Shown here: piece after piece, positions 8,889-16,363 of the stretch
Layout: each line of letters begins with the position of its first letter
How positions within the stretch are numbered: position 1 is the first letter of the stretch
Assembly (NCBI GenBank): GCA_040772305.1
Contig: JAXGYK010000002.1
Span: forward strand, 496,001 to 560,000
DNA from: Mesolinea sp040772305
GTDB lineage: Bacteria > Chloroflexota > Anaerolineae > Anaerolineales > Anaerolineaceae
DNA: 64,000 nt
Reading direction: 5' to 3'
The notes under the pieces: generated by a model
The model's input: the letters and a program-made list of their open reading frames with translations, nothing else
Databases searched by the model: none
Told to the model about the DNA's origin: nothing
Made by a program: the position numbers and the translations under genes

Positions 8889-9022
8889 CACTGCAGGTTC
8901 GTCTCATAAAAAAGTCTTAGGGCGGGCCAGAAGAGAGACAGGATTGTAAACAAAATCAACGCGAGGAGGATGATTAAAAGCACATATTCTAAAGGCTCCA
9001 GCGAGTTGCGTCGTCTGTTCAT
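8888..9022 (-). CDS. Small single-pass membrane peptide, 44 residues, coupled to comF
   Basis: A short reading frame starts at ATG 9022, preceded by the strong ribosome site GGAGAAGG 5 bases upstream. The product begins MNRRRNSLEPLE, continues with one hydrophobic helix (residues 13-35, YVLLIILLALILFTILSLFW core) and ends RLFYETNLQ. Positive residues at the N-terminus predict a cytoplasmic N-terminus. Its TGA overlaps the comF ATG by one base (TGATG). A TATAAT -10-like hexamer is at 9060-9065 on the same strand. I do not recognise a family; the strong ribosome site and the coupling argue that it is real. Confidence 0.7.
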   Translation of the reverse strand: MNRRRNSLEPLEYVLLIILLALILFTILSLFWPALRLFYETNLQ

Positions 9023-9166
9023 AAACCTTCTCCAAGGGTTAACCGATTCCTAGGCACCAATTATAATAAGTTTCAGGTATGCACATAAAGGCTAGATAAT
9101 CTTGCCTTCCACGCTGCGGAAGCGTTATAAACTAACAGAAGGACTTTAGCGAAATAAAGGAGAATA

Positions 9167-9697
9167 ATGAGCGATATTTTTGACAAAGTTGCCCAGAACC
9201 ACGATTGGTTCAAAAAGCTGGGAGATAAAATACCTGGCTTTAAAGGCCTTATTGAACGTGGTGATCGCCGTATGGCCGATAAAATTTTGCGAGAGCAGAT
9301 TGCTAATGACTATGAAGCACAATACCAACGCCTTTCAGGAATTCAACGCGATTTGATTTCACAAGGTGGTATTGAATACATGGCCAAGCTTGAAAATGCT
9401 GCCCTTAAGATTCGTCAGTTTATTGATCGCATCCGCAATGCCAGCTATGGCTATGCCGGCGTGTTTGATGCCGTGAAGGTAAACGAAGAAGAACTGGCCC
9501 AGGGGTATGAATATGATGCTTATCTTTACAGTCTGAAAGACAGTGTAGAGCGCGCATTAGATAATCTTGAGGCTTCTATTGGCGGTGAGGGCTTGGACGC
9601 AAGCATTCGAAACCTTACTGCGGTTGTTCAGGGGGTCCTGGATGCATTAAATAAACGTTCGGACCATTTCAAAGGTCTTGAAAACAAAGCCAGTTAA
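9167..9697 (+). CDS. Conserved-looking protein of unknown function, partner of the SPFH protein
   Basis: A 176-residue soluble protein with no signal peptide or membrane segment. It is rich in charged residues with long predicted helices (ILREQIANDYEAQYQRLSGI; LKDSVERALDNLEASIG) and probably forms a helical or coiled-coil structure. The AAAGGAG ribosome site precedes the ATG. The next gene, an SPFH protein, begins 10 bases after its stop, so they are surely one transcript. I do not recognise the family; a structural or adaptor role with the SPFH protein is inferred from position only. Confidence 0.75.
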   Translation: MSDIFDKVAQNHDWFKKLGDKIPGFKGLIERGDRRMADKILREQIANDYEAQYQRLSGIQRDLISQGGIEYMAKLENAALKIRQFIDRIRNASYGYAGVFDAVKVNEEELAQGYEYDAYLYSLKDSVERALDNLEASIGGEGLDASIRNLTAVVQGVLDALNKRSDHFKGLENKAS

Positions 9698-9707
9698 GGA
9701 GTGAATT

Positions 9708-10760
9708 ATGGCTAGAATTTTTGATGTAGTAGAGTATCCCAGTGAGATGGCCGATGAGATCGTCCATCGCTTTCCAGAGACTGGAATTGCTGACCTGCGA
9801 TTTGGCTCACAAGTTATTGTGCGTGAATCCCAGGCCGCCGTATTCTTCAGAGATGGCCGAGCCTTAGACGTTCTTGGCCCTGGCCGGCATACCATCTCAA
9901 CGGCAAATGTACCCCTGTTAACAGGTCTTTTAGGAAAGGCGTTTGGAGATCGAACTCCATTTACTGCCGAAGTTTATTTTGTTTCAATGCGCGAGTTTGC
10001 AGACCGTAAATGGGGCACCCCCCAACCCATCATTGTACGTAACCCTGGTGTTGGGCTCGGAATAGCTTTACTGCAAGGCTTTGGCACGTATAGCTTCCAG
10101 GTGCGCGACCCACAACATTTTGTAACCCAAATTGTTGGCCAGCTGGGTACCTATCGCACCTCGGATATCGAAACCCGCTTACGAATCATGCTACTTTCTA
10201 AGCTGCAGGATGTTCTGGGCGAAACGGCTTCGAACAATAAAAACGTTTTAGACCTCATCGGTCTTACAGAGGAACTTTCTGCAGCTGTCCGTGCAAAAGC
10301 GCAGGATGACTTTGCTGCTATTGGTTTAACCCTGAAGAGTTTCTATATTGGCAATCTGAAGCCTTCTGACAAAAGCGCTGAGGAATTGCGCTCAATGGGC
10401 ATGCTTGATATGCAAACCTACACGCAACTACAGGCTGCCGATGCCATGCGTGATGCAGCTCAAAACCCCAGTGGCGGAGCGGGATTAACAGCTGGTATCG
10501 GTGCTGGAATGGGGATTGGCGGTGTGCTCAGTCAGTCTCTGCAGAATATGAATCAAGCTCAGCAAGCCCAGGCACCCAGCGCACCTGCTGGCCAAATGGG
10601 AACACCATTAGTAATGACTCCTTCTGAAGCTGCCGCTGTTCTTCGGGTTTCTGAAGAAGACGTTATGGCTGCGATCAATGCTGGGGAGTTAAAAGCCCGC
10701 AAGATCGGGAATGCATTCCGCATCAGCAAAGATGCCCTGGATGATTACCTAAGGGGCTAG
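9708..10760 (+). CDS. SPFH-domain protein with C-terminal excisionase-like DNA-binding domain
   Basis: A 350-residue protein. Residues about 20-225 resemble an SPFH/band-7 domain of the soluble 'virion core protein-like' type (SQVIVRESQAAVFFRDG, FQVRDPQHFVTQIVGQLG, DDFAAIGLTLKSFYIGNL). A Gly/Met-rich linker follows (about 250-270), then a Gln/Ala/Pro stretch. In relatives of this type the end is often a zinc ribbon; here residues 298-350 instead form a MerR/excisionase-like helix-turn-helix (TPSEAAAVLRVSEEDVMAAI, then RKIGNAFRISKDALDDYL). There is no obvious membrane helix. It is cotranscribed with the preceding gene. Function unknown: SPFH proteins form oligomeric scaffolds, and the HTH suggests DNA or protein targeting. 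Confidence 0.8.
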   Translation: MARIFDVVEYPSEMADEIVHRFPETGIADLRFGSQVIVRESQAAVFFRDGRALDVLGPGRHTISTANVPLLTGLLGKAFGDRTPFTAEVYFVSMREFADRKWGTPQPIIVRNPGVGLGIALLQGFGTYSFQVRDPQHFVTQIVGQLGTYRTSDIETRLRIMLLSKLQDVLGETASNNKNVLDLIGLTEELSAAVRAKAQDDFAAIGLTLKSFYIGNLKPSDKSAEELRSMGMLDMQTYTQLQAADAMRDAAQNPSGGAGLTAGIGAGMGIGGVLSQSLQNMNQAQQAQAPSAPAGQMGTPLVMTPSEAAAVLRVSEEDVMAAINAGELKARKIGNAFRISKDALDDYLRG

Positions 10761-10775
10761 GAGCTTTAATAATTT

Positions 10776-10813
10776 CTTAAAAGATTGAGCCGCTGGCTTT
10801 ACAGCGGCTCAAT
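10776..10813 (-). terminator. Strong, probably bidirectional terminator between the SPFH gene and acpP
   Basis: A perfect 12-bp stem, ATTGAGCCGCTG (10784-10795) with CAGCGGCTCAAT (10802-10813), has a 6-base loop. On the minus strand it is followed by TCTTTTAAG, so it best serves acpP; on the plus strand the tail is less T-rich but the stem could still end the SPFH transcript. Confidence 0.85.
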
Positions 10814-10841
10814 GATTCAATTTGCGAGTCGCCGTAATGGG

Positions 10842-11090
10842 TTAGCCCTTCTCGGCAAGTAACTTATCTACCGCTGCGACTGCATCACCCACGGTGCGGA
10901 TCTCAATAGCAGCTTCATCTGGGATGTTGATGTCAAATTTTTCGCACAATCCATCTACCAAAAAGAACTGGTCCATCGAATCGGCTTTTAGGTCTTCAAT
11001 AAAACGAGTTTCAGACGTAATCTCAATTTCGCCCTTAGGTTTGATGACCTCCATAATTAATGCTTTGACGGTATTGAAGGTACTGTCCAT
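10842..11090 (-). CDS. acpP: Acyl carrier protein
   Basis: An 82-residue acyl carrier protein. The phosphopantetheine attachment serine is Ser38 in LKADSMDQF, a small variation on the usual DSLD motif, and the four-helix ACP pattern (FDINIPDEAAIEIRTVGDAV) follows. It carries acyl chains as thioesters for fatty acid synthesis. I use ATG 11090, with GAGGAA directly upstream, rather than a GTG at 11102 that overlaps that ribosome site. A TATAAT hexamer lies at 11125-11130 on this strand. It stands alone, not beside fab genes, so a specialised carrier cannot be excluded. Confidence 0.93.
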   Translation of the reverse strand: MDSTFNTVKALIMEVIKPKGEIEITSETRFIEDLKADSMDQFFLVDGLCEKFDINIPDEAAIEIRTVGDAVAAVDKLLAEKG

Positions 11091-11137
11091 GTTATTCCTC
11101 ACTCTTTTGATCTATGTTTAGTCAATTATAACAACCG

Positions 11138-11166
11138 TTGACAATTATGCCTGTGGAGAATATAAC
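11138..11166 (+). promoter_or_regulatory. Promoter of fni, consensus -35/-10, probable leaderless start
   Basis: TTGACA (11138-11143), a 17-base spacer and TATAAC (11161-11166) form a near-perfect sigma-70 type promoter. The start codon of fni is 8 bases after the -10 hexamer and lacks a ribosome site between, so transcription probably begins at or next to the ATG. Confidence 0.8.
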
Positions 11167-11174
11167 CCAAGTAA

Positions 11175-12206
11175 ATGAAAGAAGATACGCCGATTACAAA
11201 CCGAAAAGCAGACCATATTAGTATCAATCTTGAAAAAGATGTTTCCTCAGACTTAAGCACTGGCTTGGAGGCATACCGACTGGTTCACAATGCCTTGCCT
11301 GAGATAAGTCTGAATGAGGTCGATACCAGGCTTCGATTTCTGGGGAAACCCCTCTCCGCGCCTCTCATGATCGCATCGATGACTGGCGGAACAATGCTTG
11401 CAGAATCACTGAACCGCACCTTTGCTATGGCTGCGGAAAAGTATGGGATTGCCTTTGGCCTTGGCTCCCAGCGTGCTGCCATCATGCAGCCAGACTTGCA
11501 GAAAAGCTTTGCAGTCAGGCAGTGGGCGCCGAAAACCTTGGTTTTTGCAAATCTAGGCGCAGTACAGCTAAATGACGGCTGGGGCTATGATGAATGTATG
11601 ACGGCTGTTGAAATGATAGAAGCTGATGCCTTGATCTTGCACCTTAACCCCCTCCAGGAAGCCTTGCAACCCGAAGGAGATACAAATTTTGAAAATCTGT
11701 TACCAAAAATTGAAAAGATTTGCAAGCAGCTTCCAGTACCTGTCATTGTCAAAGAAGTTGGTTGGGGCATCAGTGGGTCACTAGCTGTTCAGCTTGAATC
11801 GGCAGGTGTATCTGTGATCGATGTGGCTGGCGCCGGAGGAACAAGCTGGTCTGAGGTAGAAAAGAACCGTCTCAATATTCTGCAAGATCAAGCTGTAGCC
11901 AGCCGTTTTAAGTCTTGGGGAATCCCAACTGCAGAATGCTTACGACAAATGCAAGCAGCAGATATTAAAGTGCCAATTATTTCCTCTGGGGGGCTTCGAG
12001 ACGGCCTTGACCTTGCTAAATCCCTGGCTTTAGGTGCTACACTCGGCGCTTATGCGCGCGTCTTTTTGCTGGCTGCTCACCAAGGGCAAGCAGCAATGAA
12101 TGAAAAAGTTGAAAGTCTCATACGCGAGCTGCGAATTGCAATGTTTAGTTGCGGAGCCGCCAAACTTTCAGACCTTGGCCCTGATAAGATCACAAAGGAT
12201 AACTGA
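11175..12206 (+). CDS. fni: Type 2 isopentenyl-diphosphate delta-isomerase
   Basis: A 343-residue FMN-dependent IDI-2, which interconverts IPP and DMAPP. Visible signatures: RKADHI at the N-terminus, APLMIASMTGG (about 62-72), LHLNPLQEALQPEGD (about 156-170, substrate and Mg site), VIVKEVGWGIS, and the phosphate-binding SSGGLRDGLDLAKSLALGA near the C-terminus. The stop overlaps the ATG of the polyprenyl synthase by one base (TGATG), so supply of DMAPP is coupled to chain elongation. The start has no Shine-Dalgarno and is preceded by a strong promoter, see the separate entry. Confidence 0.96.
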   Translation: MKEDTPITNRKADHISINLEKDVSSDLSTGLEAYRLVHNALPEISLNEVDTRLRFLGKPLSAPLMIASMTGGTMLAESLNRTFAMAAEKYGIAFGLGSQRAAIMQPDLQKSFAVRQWAPKTLVFANLGAVQLNDGWGYDECMTAVEMIEADALILHLNPLQEALQPEGDTNFENLLPKIEKICKQLPVPVIVKEVGWGISGSLAVQLESAGVSVIDVAGAGGTSWSEVEKNRLNILQDQAVASRFKSWGIPTAECLRQMQAADIKVPIISSGGLRDGLDLAKSLALGATLGAYARVFLLAAHQGQAAMNEKVESLIRELRIAMFSCGAAKLSDLGPDKITKDN

Positions 12207-13186
12207 TGTCGGAATTGTATCCACCTCAGGATCTGTATGCGCTTTTTGAGGAATCCTTTCAGGCGCGTATTCACGCTCTGGAGCCAGACTGCTCGCTTGC
12301 AAACATGGCTAACTATCAGTTTGGATGGGCTCATGGCGGTGGTGGAAAGCGAGTGCGGCCGCTCTTAGTTCTTGCGCTTGCTCAGGCCTTTGGAGGAGAG
12401 ATAAGAACTGCCATGCCAGCTGCAATGGCAGTGGAAACCCTGCATAATGCTACCTTGGTGCATGACGATATTGAAGACAATGGTCCATTGCGCCACGGTG
12501 TTCCAGCACTATGGAAGGAATATAGTACACCACTAGCACTCAATTTTGGTGATTACCTATACGCACTTAGTGGAATTTTTCTATTGGAGACCAACTGGGG
12601 TCTCGACAACCAGGCGCGGGCATATCAGTTTTACCAGGAGGCTTTTCTTGGTGTAACACGGGGGCAACATCTTGACCTACATGGCAACCCGGACAGCAAT
12701 CGTTACCTGACTATGATCCGTCTCAAGACAGGTGCGCTTTTCAGGCTCTCATTTCAGCTTGGCTTTCTGGCATCCGGGAGGCAATTTAGTAATGAGCTAA
12801 AAGAAATTGCTGATGCAGGTATGCTGCTGGGAATCAGCTTTCAGGTGCAGGATGATATCCTGGGTATTTGGGGAGATTCAGAAATTACAGGAAAGTCCAA
12901 TCGTTCGGATCTTCTGGAACAAAAACTTAGCCTTCCTGTGGTATATGGTTTAGAAAAATCTCCGGGATTTCAAAAATTGTGGCATGAAGGCATACATGAC
13001 CGTGCCCTTGCTGAGCAGGCAGCACAGCTTCTTGATGATCTTGGAGCAGAGACCTTTTGCAAAGAGAAGGCTGCAGACTGCCAGGCGAAAGCAGAACAGC
13101 TTTTGGTCAAGTACATCAAGAAGCAAGATCCCCTTGCACAGCCTTTTTATACGATTTTGGAGGCTATACTAAAGCGAGAACGTTAA
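12206..13186 (+). CDS. Polyprenyl diphosphate synthase
   Basis: A 326-residue trans-prenyltransferase that adds IPP units to an allylic diphosphate. The first Asp-rich motif is in LVHDDIEDNGPLRHG (about 88-102) and the second in QVQDDILGIWGDSEITGK (about 214-231); GGGKRVRPLL is the IPP-binding site. The first motif is a short DDxxD, as in medium-chain or geranylgeranyl synthases. Chain length (GGPP or longer, for quinone side chains) cannot be decided. Translationally coupled to fni. Its end overlaps the convergent polymerase gene by 4 bases. Confidence 0.93.
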   Translation: MSELYPPQDLYALFEESFQARIHALEPDCSLANMANYQFGWAHGGGGKRVRPLLVLALAQAFGGEIRTAMPAAMAVETLHNATLVHDDIEDNGPLRHGVPALWKEYSTPLALNFGDYLYALSGIFLLETNWGLDNQARAYQFYQEAFLGVTRGQHLDLHGNPDSNRYLTMIRLKTGALFRLSFQLGFLASGRQFSNELKEIADAGMLLGISFQVQDDILGIWGDSEITGKSNRSDLLEQKLSLPVVYGLEKSPGFQKLWHEGIHDRALAEQAAQLLDDLGAETFCKEKAADCQAKAEQLLVKYIKKQDPLAQPFYTILEAILKRER

Positions 13187-14643
13187 GCCTTTTGCATTTG
13201 ATCGGCTTGGTCAGCTGCAAAACAGCGCCAGGCTACGGTTGACAAACCAAAAGAAATCCAATAATAAGGCAAGCCAAATGTATCCAGGCTAAAACCCTCG
13301 AGTAAAAACGCTAAGAGTGTGAGGCCACCAAATAAACCCATGGTTTTGCCAAACGATGATCCCCCTTGTTTATACAGATAACGAGCATCCTGGGCAAATT
13401 GGAAAAGCCAACTGATAAAAATTGCAAAGCCAAGGATGCCTGTTTCACCTAAGAGCCTGGTCCAAAAATTCTTTGCATTGGTTAAGCCGGCATTTAAACC
13501 GATGACCTCATAAATTTCAGGAAGCCCAAAGCCAAAACTGGGTACGAATGCGGGAAAGTAGAAGCCGATGCTTCCCAAGCCAGCGCCTAGAATTGGGTAC
13601 AACAAGAAGACTTCATAGCCTACTGCCCAATACATAAAGCGCTCAGCCAAACTAAGACGGCTTAACCAGCCCATCAGACCAGCACGTCGTATGATCTCAA
13701 AATTGAAAATAGCACGCATTTTCGGGTCAATGTGCGCTGCAATGCGGGCAAATGCAAGCACCAGTGCAATTCCACCCGCAATCAAAAGCATCCATACCAA
13801 GCTTTGCGGTAATGCTTTGTGCTTTGAGCTGCGTTGAGATACTGCGAATACCCATTGTTTCAGAAGAGGCAAGGCTGCAAAAGCAGCCAGCAGACCAGCG
13901 GTGATCCAGCCAATGCGTGAAAGCGTACTGAACAGAACTGCAAACCCAGCCATCACAAACAGGTTTTCAGCGGTAAACCGTTTTGCGAGACGCCAGCGAT
14001 ATATTGATTGGCCATTTACCGTAAAAGCTAGCCAGAGCGGCAAAAAGAGCATATTTAGTTGATGCGCAAGCCAGGAAGGCTCCATAGCTAAACCGGTGCT
14101 GCGGCGGATAAAAAGGGTTCGTTTTACTGAAACCAGGCCTTGCAATCGCCACAGGAACTCAGGGTAAGAACGCCAAAACAGCCAGGAAAGCGCCTGCATC
14201 AGACTAACGGTCAGAATAATGATTCCGGCAATATTAATCCATTTGAGTGTTCGCTTTAGTTCGGCTTCGTTATCGATGATGAGTGCAGCTACCAGATAAA
14301 AAACAATCCCTGTGCCTAGAGTCAATAATCCTTCTACATTGTTACGCAGGAAGCATGCTTCCTGGAAGCTAGGGGTTTGCCGAAACCAGGCCAGGGCAGT
14401 TGAAAGTAGTGCAGCAAGAAAGAAAAGCAGCAAGGGTATGCTTTGGACCGGCAAGGACTTATTTTTAAAGATATGCGGCAATAAGAAGGTAAAAACAAGG
14501 GGGATCAAAAAGAGTAATGATAAAGGAGCTACGTTAGAGCCCCCAAACAGCATCGCGATTGCTGGAAAAGAAGTAATGGGCAGCGCTAATAACAGAGCTG
14601 TCCAAAGAATTCGATTCACAAGTGCTAAGGATTTAGATCTCAT
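13183..14643 (-). CDS. O-antigen polymerase/ligase-like integral membrane protein
   Basis: A 486-residue protein with about ten to twelve hydrophobic helices and a long central loop, the pattern of the Wzy/WaaL (Wzy_C) superfamily. A segment of the form RSTGLAMEPSWLAHQLNM and later YPILGAGLGSIGFYFP (about residues 355-370) match the conserved region of these enzymes. It likely polymerises or ligates surface polysaccharide on the outer face of the membrane. Its ATG lies inside the end of the upstream Wzz-like gene (11-base overlap), so the two are one unit. The other polysaccharide genes are elsewhere. Confidence 0.8.
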   Translation of the reverse strand: MRSKSLALVNRILWTALLLALPITSFPAIAMLFGGSNVAPLSLLFLIPLVFTFLLPHIFKNKSLPVQSIPLLLFFLAALLSTALAWFRQTPSFQEACFLRNNVEGLLTLGTGIVFYLVAALIIDNEAELKRTLKWINIAGIIILTVSLMQALSWLFWRSYPEFLWRLQGLVSVKRTLFIRRSTGLAMEPSWLAHQLNMLFLPLWLAFTVNGQSIYRWRLAKRFTAENLFVMAGFAVLFSTLSRIGWITAGLLAAFAALPLLKQWVFAVSQRSSKHKALPQSLVWMLLIAGGIALVLAFARIAAHIDPKMRAIFNFEIIRRAGLMGWLSRLSLAERFMYWAVGYEVFLLYPILGAGLGSIGFYFPAFVPSFGFGLPEIYEVIGLNAGLTNAKNFWTRLLGETGILGFAIFISWLFQFAQDARYLYKQGGSSFGKTMGLFGGLTLLAFLLEGFSLDTFGLPYYWISFGLSTVAWRCFAADQADQMQKA

Positions 14644-15421
14644 CGCGTTTTTTTCGCGGAAGAAGCTCGGTGAGCACTACGCCCAAGCTAAAGCCAGCCA
14701 GGGTGCCTGCAAGGATAAGAGCACCTCTGCGGTTTGCCACCTGAGGTGCAGGATTGGCTGCTGGAATTACCGAACCTGGATTGAGATCCTTGGTAAGGCC
14801 TAAGGAATAGCTGAAATTCTCTTCGATGACCAAATTGGCTTCACTAATCATAGTCGCTGCATTTTGCTCATTCAAAGCGATACAGAAAGGGAGCATGGTA
14901 TTTTCAGGCTTTAGTCTGCAGTCTTCAATTGCAGTAAGCAGCTCTTTTGCTTGGGATACTTTGAGTGCATAGGGGTAAGCAGCCTGGATGCGCTCAAAGA
15001 GGGACGAAGCCCAGCTCGTAGCTACATTCGCAGCAGTGCTGGAGTCGGCGCTGCGGTACTTCAGGACGGTATTCATTAGCTGGCGTTCTACGCTTCCATT
15101 ACGACGCAGGCTTTCCTCGTCGATAGCGCTTTCTGCTGCAAAGAGGCTGCTTAAAACATCCGGGTGCCAGGCGAGTTCACCAATGTGATTGATTTCTGCA
15201 TCAACCATGATTTCAGTAATATTGTTCCCCGGGACTAACTCCATATTCATGGAAAGAATCGCTTTGCCTTCGTACACCGGGCTTAGAAAAAGTGTACTCA
15301 GGTACCCCAGTCCAGCTCCAAGGAGCATTGCGATCAATACAAGCAGCCAAGCCTTGCCTGAATTTCGCTGTAGCAAAACCGGATAAAAATCGCGTTTTAG
15401 GGACTGCTGGTCTGGGAACAT
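14633..15421 (-). CDS. Wzz-like chain-length determinant protein
   Basis: A 262-residue protein with one membrane helix near residues 27-48 (LLVLIAMLLGAGLGYLST) and a second at about 230-250 (ALILAGTLAGFSLGVVL), with an extracytoplasmic domain between. This is the two-helix topology of Wzz-type polysaccharide co-polymerases; no kinase domain or Walker motif follows, and the tail is short and basic (RKKRDE). It probably sets the modal chain length for the polymerase encoded by the overlapping downstream gene. Confidence 0.75.
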   Translation of the reverse strand: MFPDQQSLKRDFYPVLLQRNSGKAWLLVLIAMLLGAGLGYLSTLFLSPVYEGKAILSMNMELVPGNNITEIMVDAEINHIGELAWHPDVLSSLFAAESAIDEESLRRNGSVERQLMNTVLKYRSADSSTAANVATSWASSLFERIQAAYPYALKVSQAKELLTAIEDCRLKPENTMLPFCIALNEQNAATMISEANLVIEENFSYSLGLTKDLNPGSVIPAANPAPQVANRRGALILAGTLAGFSLGVVLTELLPRKKRDEI

Positions 15422-15496
15422 AAATGTCTGTATCCTTGTTTTTACTGGTTAGAATATATCATATCCAAAAAAACAGCAATTTGGAGGGAATGTTCT

Positions 15497-16363
15497 GTGA
15501 AAACCTATCAGATTGATACACCAATTTCCGAAGAGCGATATATTCTGGGCGAAGGCCCGCTGTGGCACCCGCTGGAGCAAAAACTTTATTGGTTAGATAT
15601 CGATGGCTGCAGTCTGCAAGTGCTCGATCCAAAAATAGATGCTATCCAGAGCTACAACCTGGGCCAACGCTGCGGAGCGTTCGCTTTCAGAAGACAAGGG
15701 GCTCTTTTGATTGCCGGGGAGCACACTCTGGCCTATTGGGACGAAAGAGACGGTCTTGGTTCGCCAATTACAAGGTTTTACCCTGATGATGCCCCCCAAT
15801 TGATGAACGATGGAAAAGCAGACTCTTCCGGCCGTTTCTGGGTAGGCTCTAAGGGTCCATTCCAAGGCTCCAGTCTTTTCAGGATTGATGAAAATATTGA
15901 ATCGAAAGAGGTCTTAAGTAAAGTGACCATTTCCAATGGTCTCGATTGGGACTTGGAAGAAAAATACTTCTACTATACCGACTCCTACGCGCAAACTATT
16001 TACAAATACAGGTATAACCCCATATCCGGAGACATATCTGAACCAAACATATTTTTCCATATCGATGATGGAACTCCTGATGGACTCACAATGGATAGTG
16101 CAGGAAATCTCTGGGTTGCAGTATGGGATGGTTGGAAAGTCTTGTATATCAGCCCGGAAGCAGAAGTATTGGCAAAAATTGAATTGCCTGTTCAACGCCC
16201 TACTTCTGTAACATTAGGCGGTGCAACGCTTACTGATCTCTATATTACATCCGCATATGTTGGACTAACGGAAGATGATTTAAAGATTCAGCCGTACGCC
16301 GGATGCCTCTTCAAAATTCCTGTAGAAACCCCTGGCCGTCCCTGCAATTTCTTTAATGGTTAG
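15497..16363 (+). CDS. SMP-30/gluconolactonase family (LRE-like) protein
   Basis: A 288-residue six-bladed beta-propeller of the SMP-30/regucalcin family. The N-terminal LGEGPLWHP carries the metal-binding Glu, NDGKADSSGRFWVGS the Asn/Asp pair, and DGLTMDSAGNLWVAVWDG the catalytic Asp and following blade. Typical members hydrolyse sugar lactones with a divalent metal; the substrate is unknown. It starts at a GTG with GGAGGG upstream, has no signal peptide, and ends directly against the stop of the convergent typA, with no terminator space between them. Confidence 0.9.
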   Translation: MKTYQIDTPISEERYILGEGPLWHPLEQKLYWLDIDGCSLQVLDPKIDAIQSYNLGQRCGAFAFRRQGALLIAGEHTLAYWDERDGLGSPITRFYPDDAPQLMNDGKADSSGRFWVGSKGPFQGSSLFRIDENIESKEVLSKVTISNGLDWDLEEKYFYYTDSYAQTIYKYRYNPISGDISEPNIFFHIDDGTPDGLTMDSAGNLWVAVWDGWKVLYISPEAEVLAKIELPVQRPTSVTLGGATLTDLYITSAYVGLTEDDLKIQPYAGCLFKIPVETPGRPCNFFNG

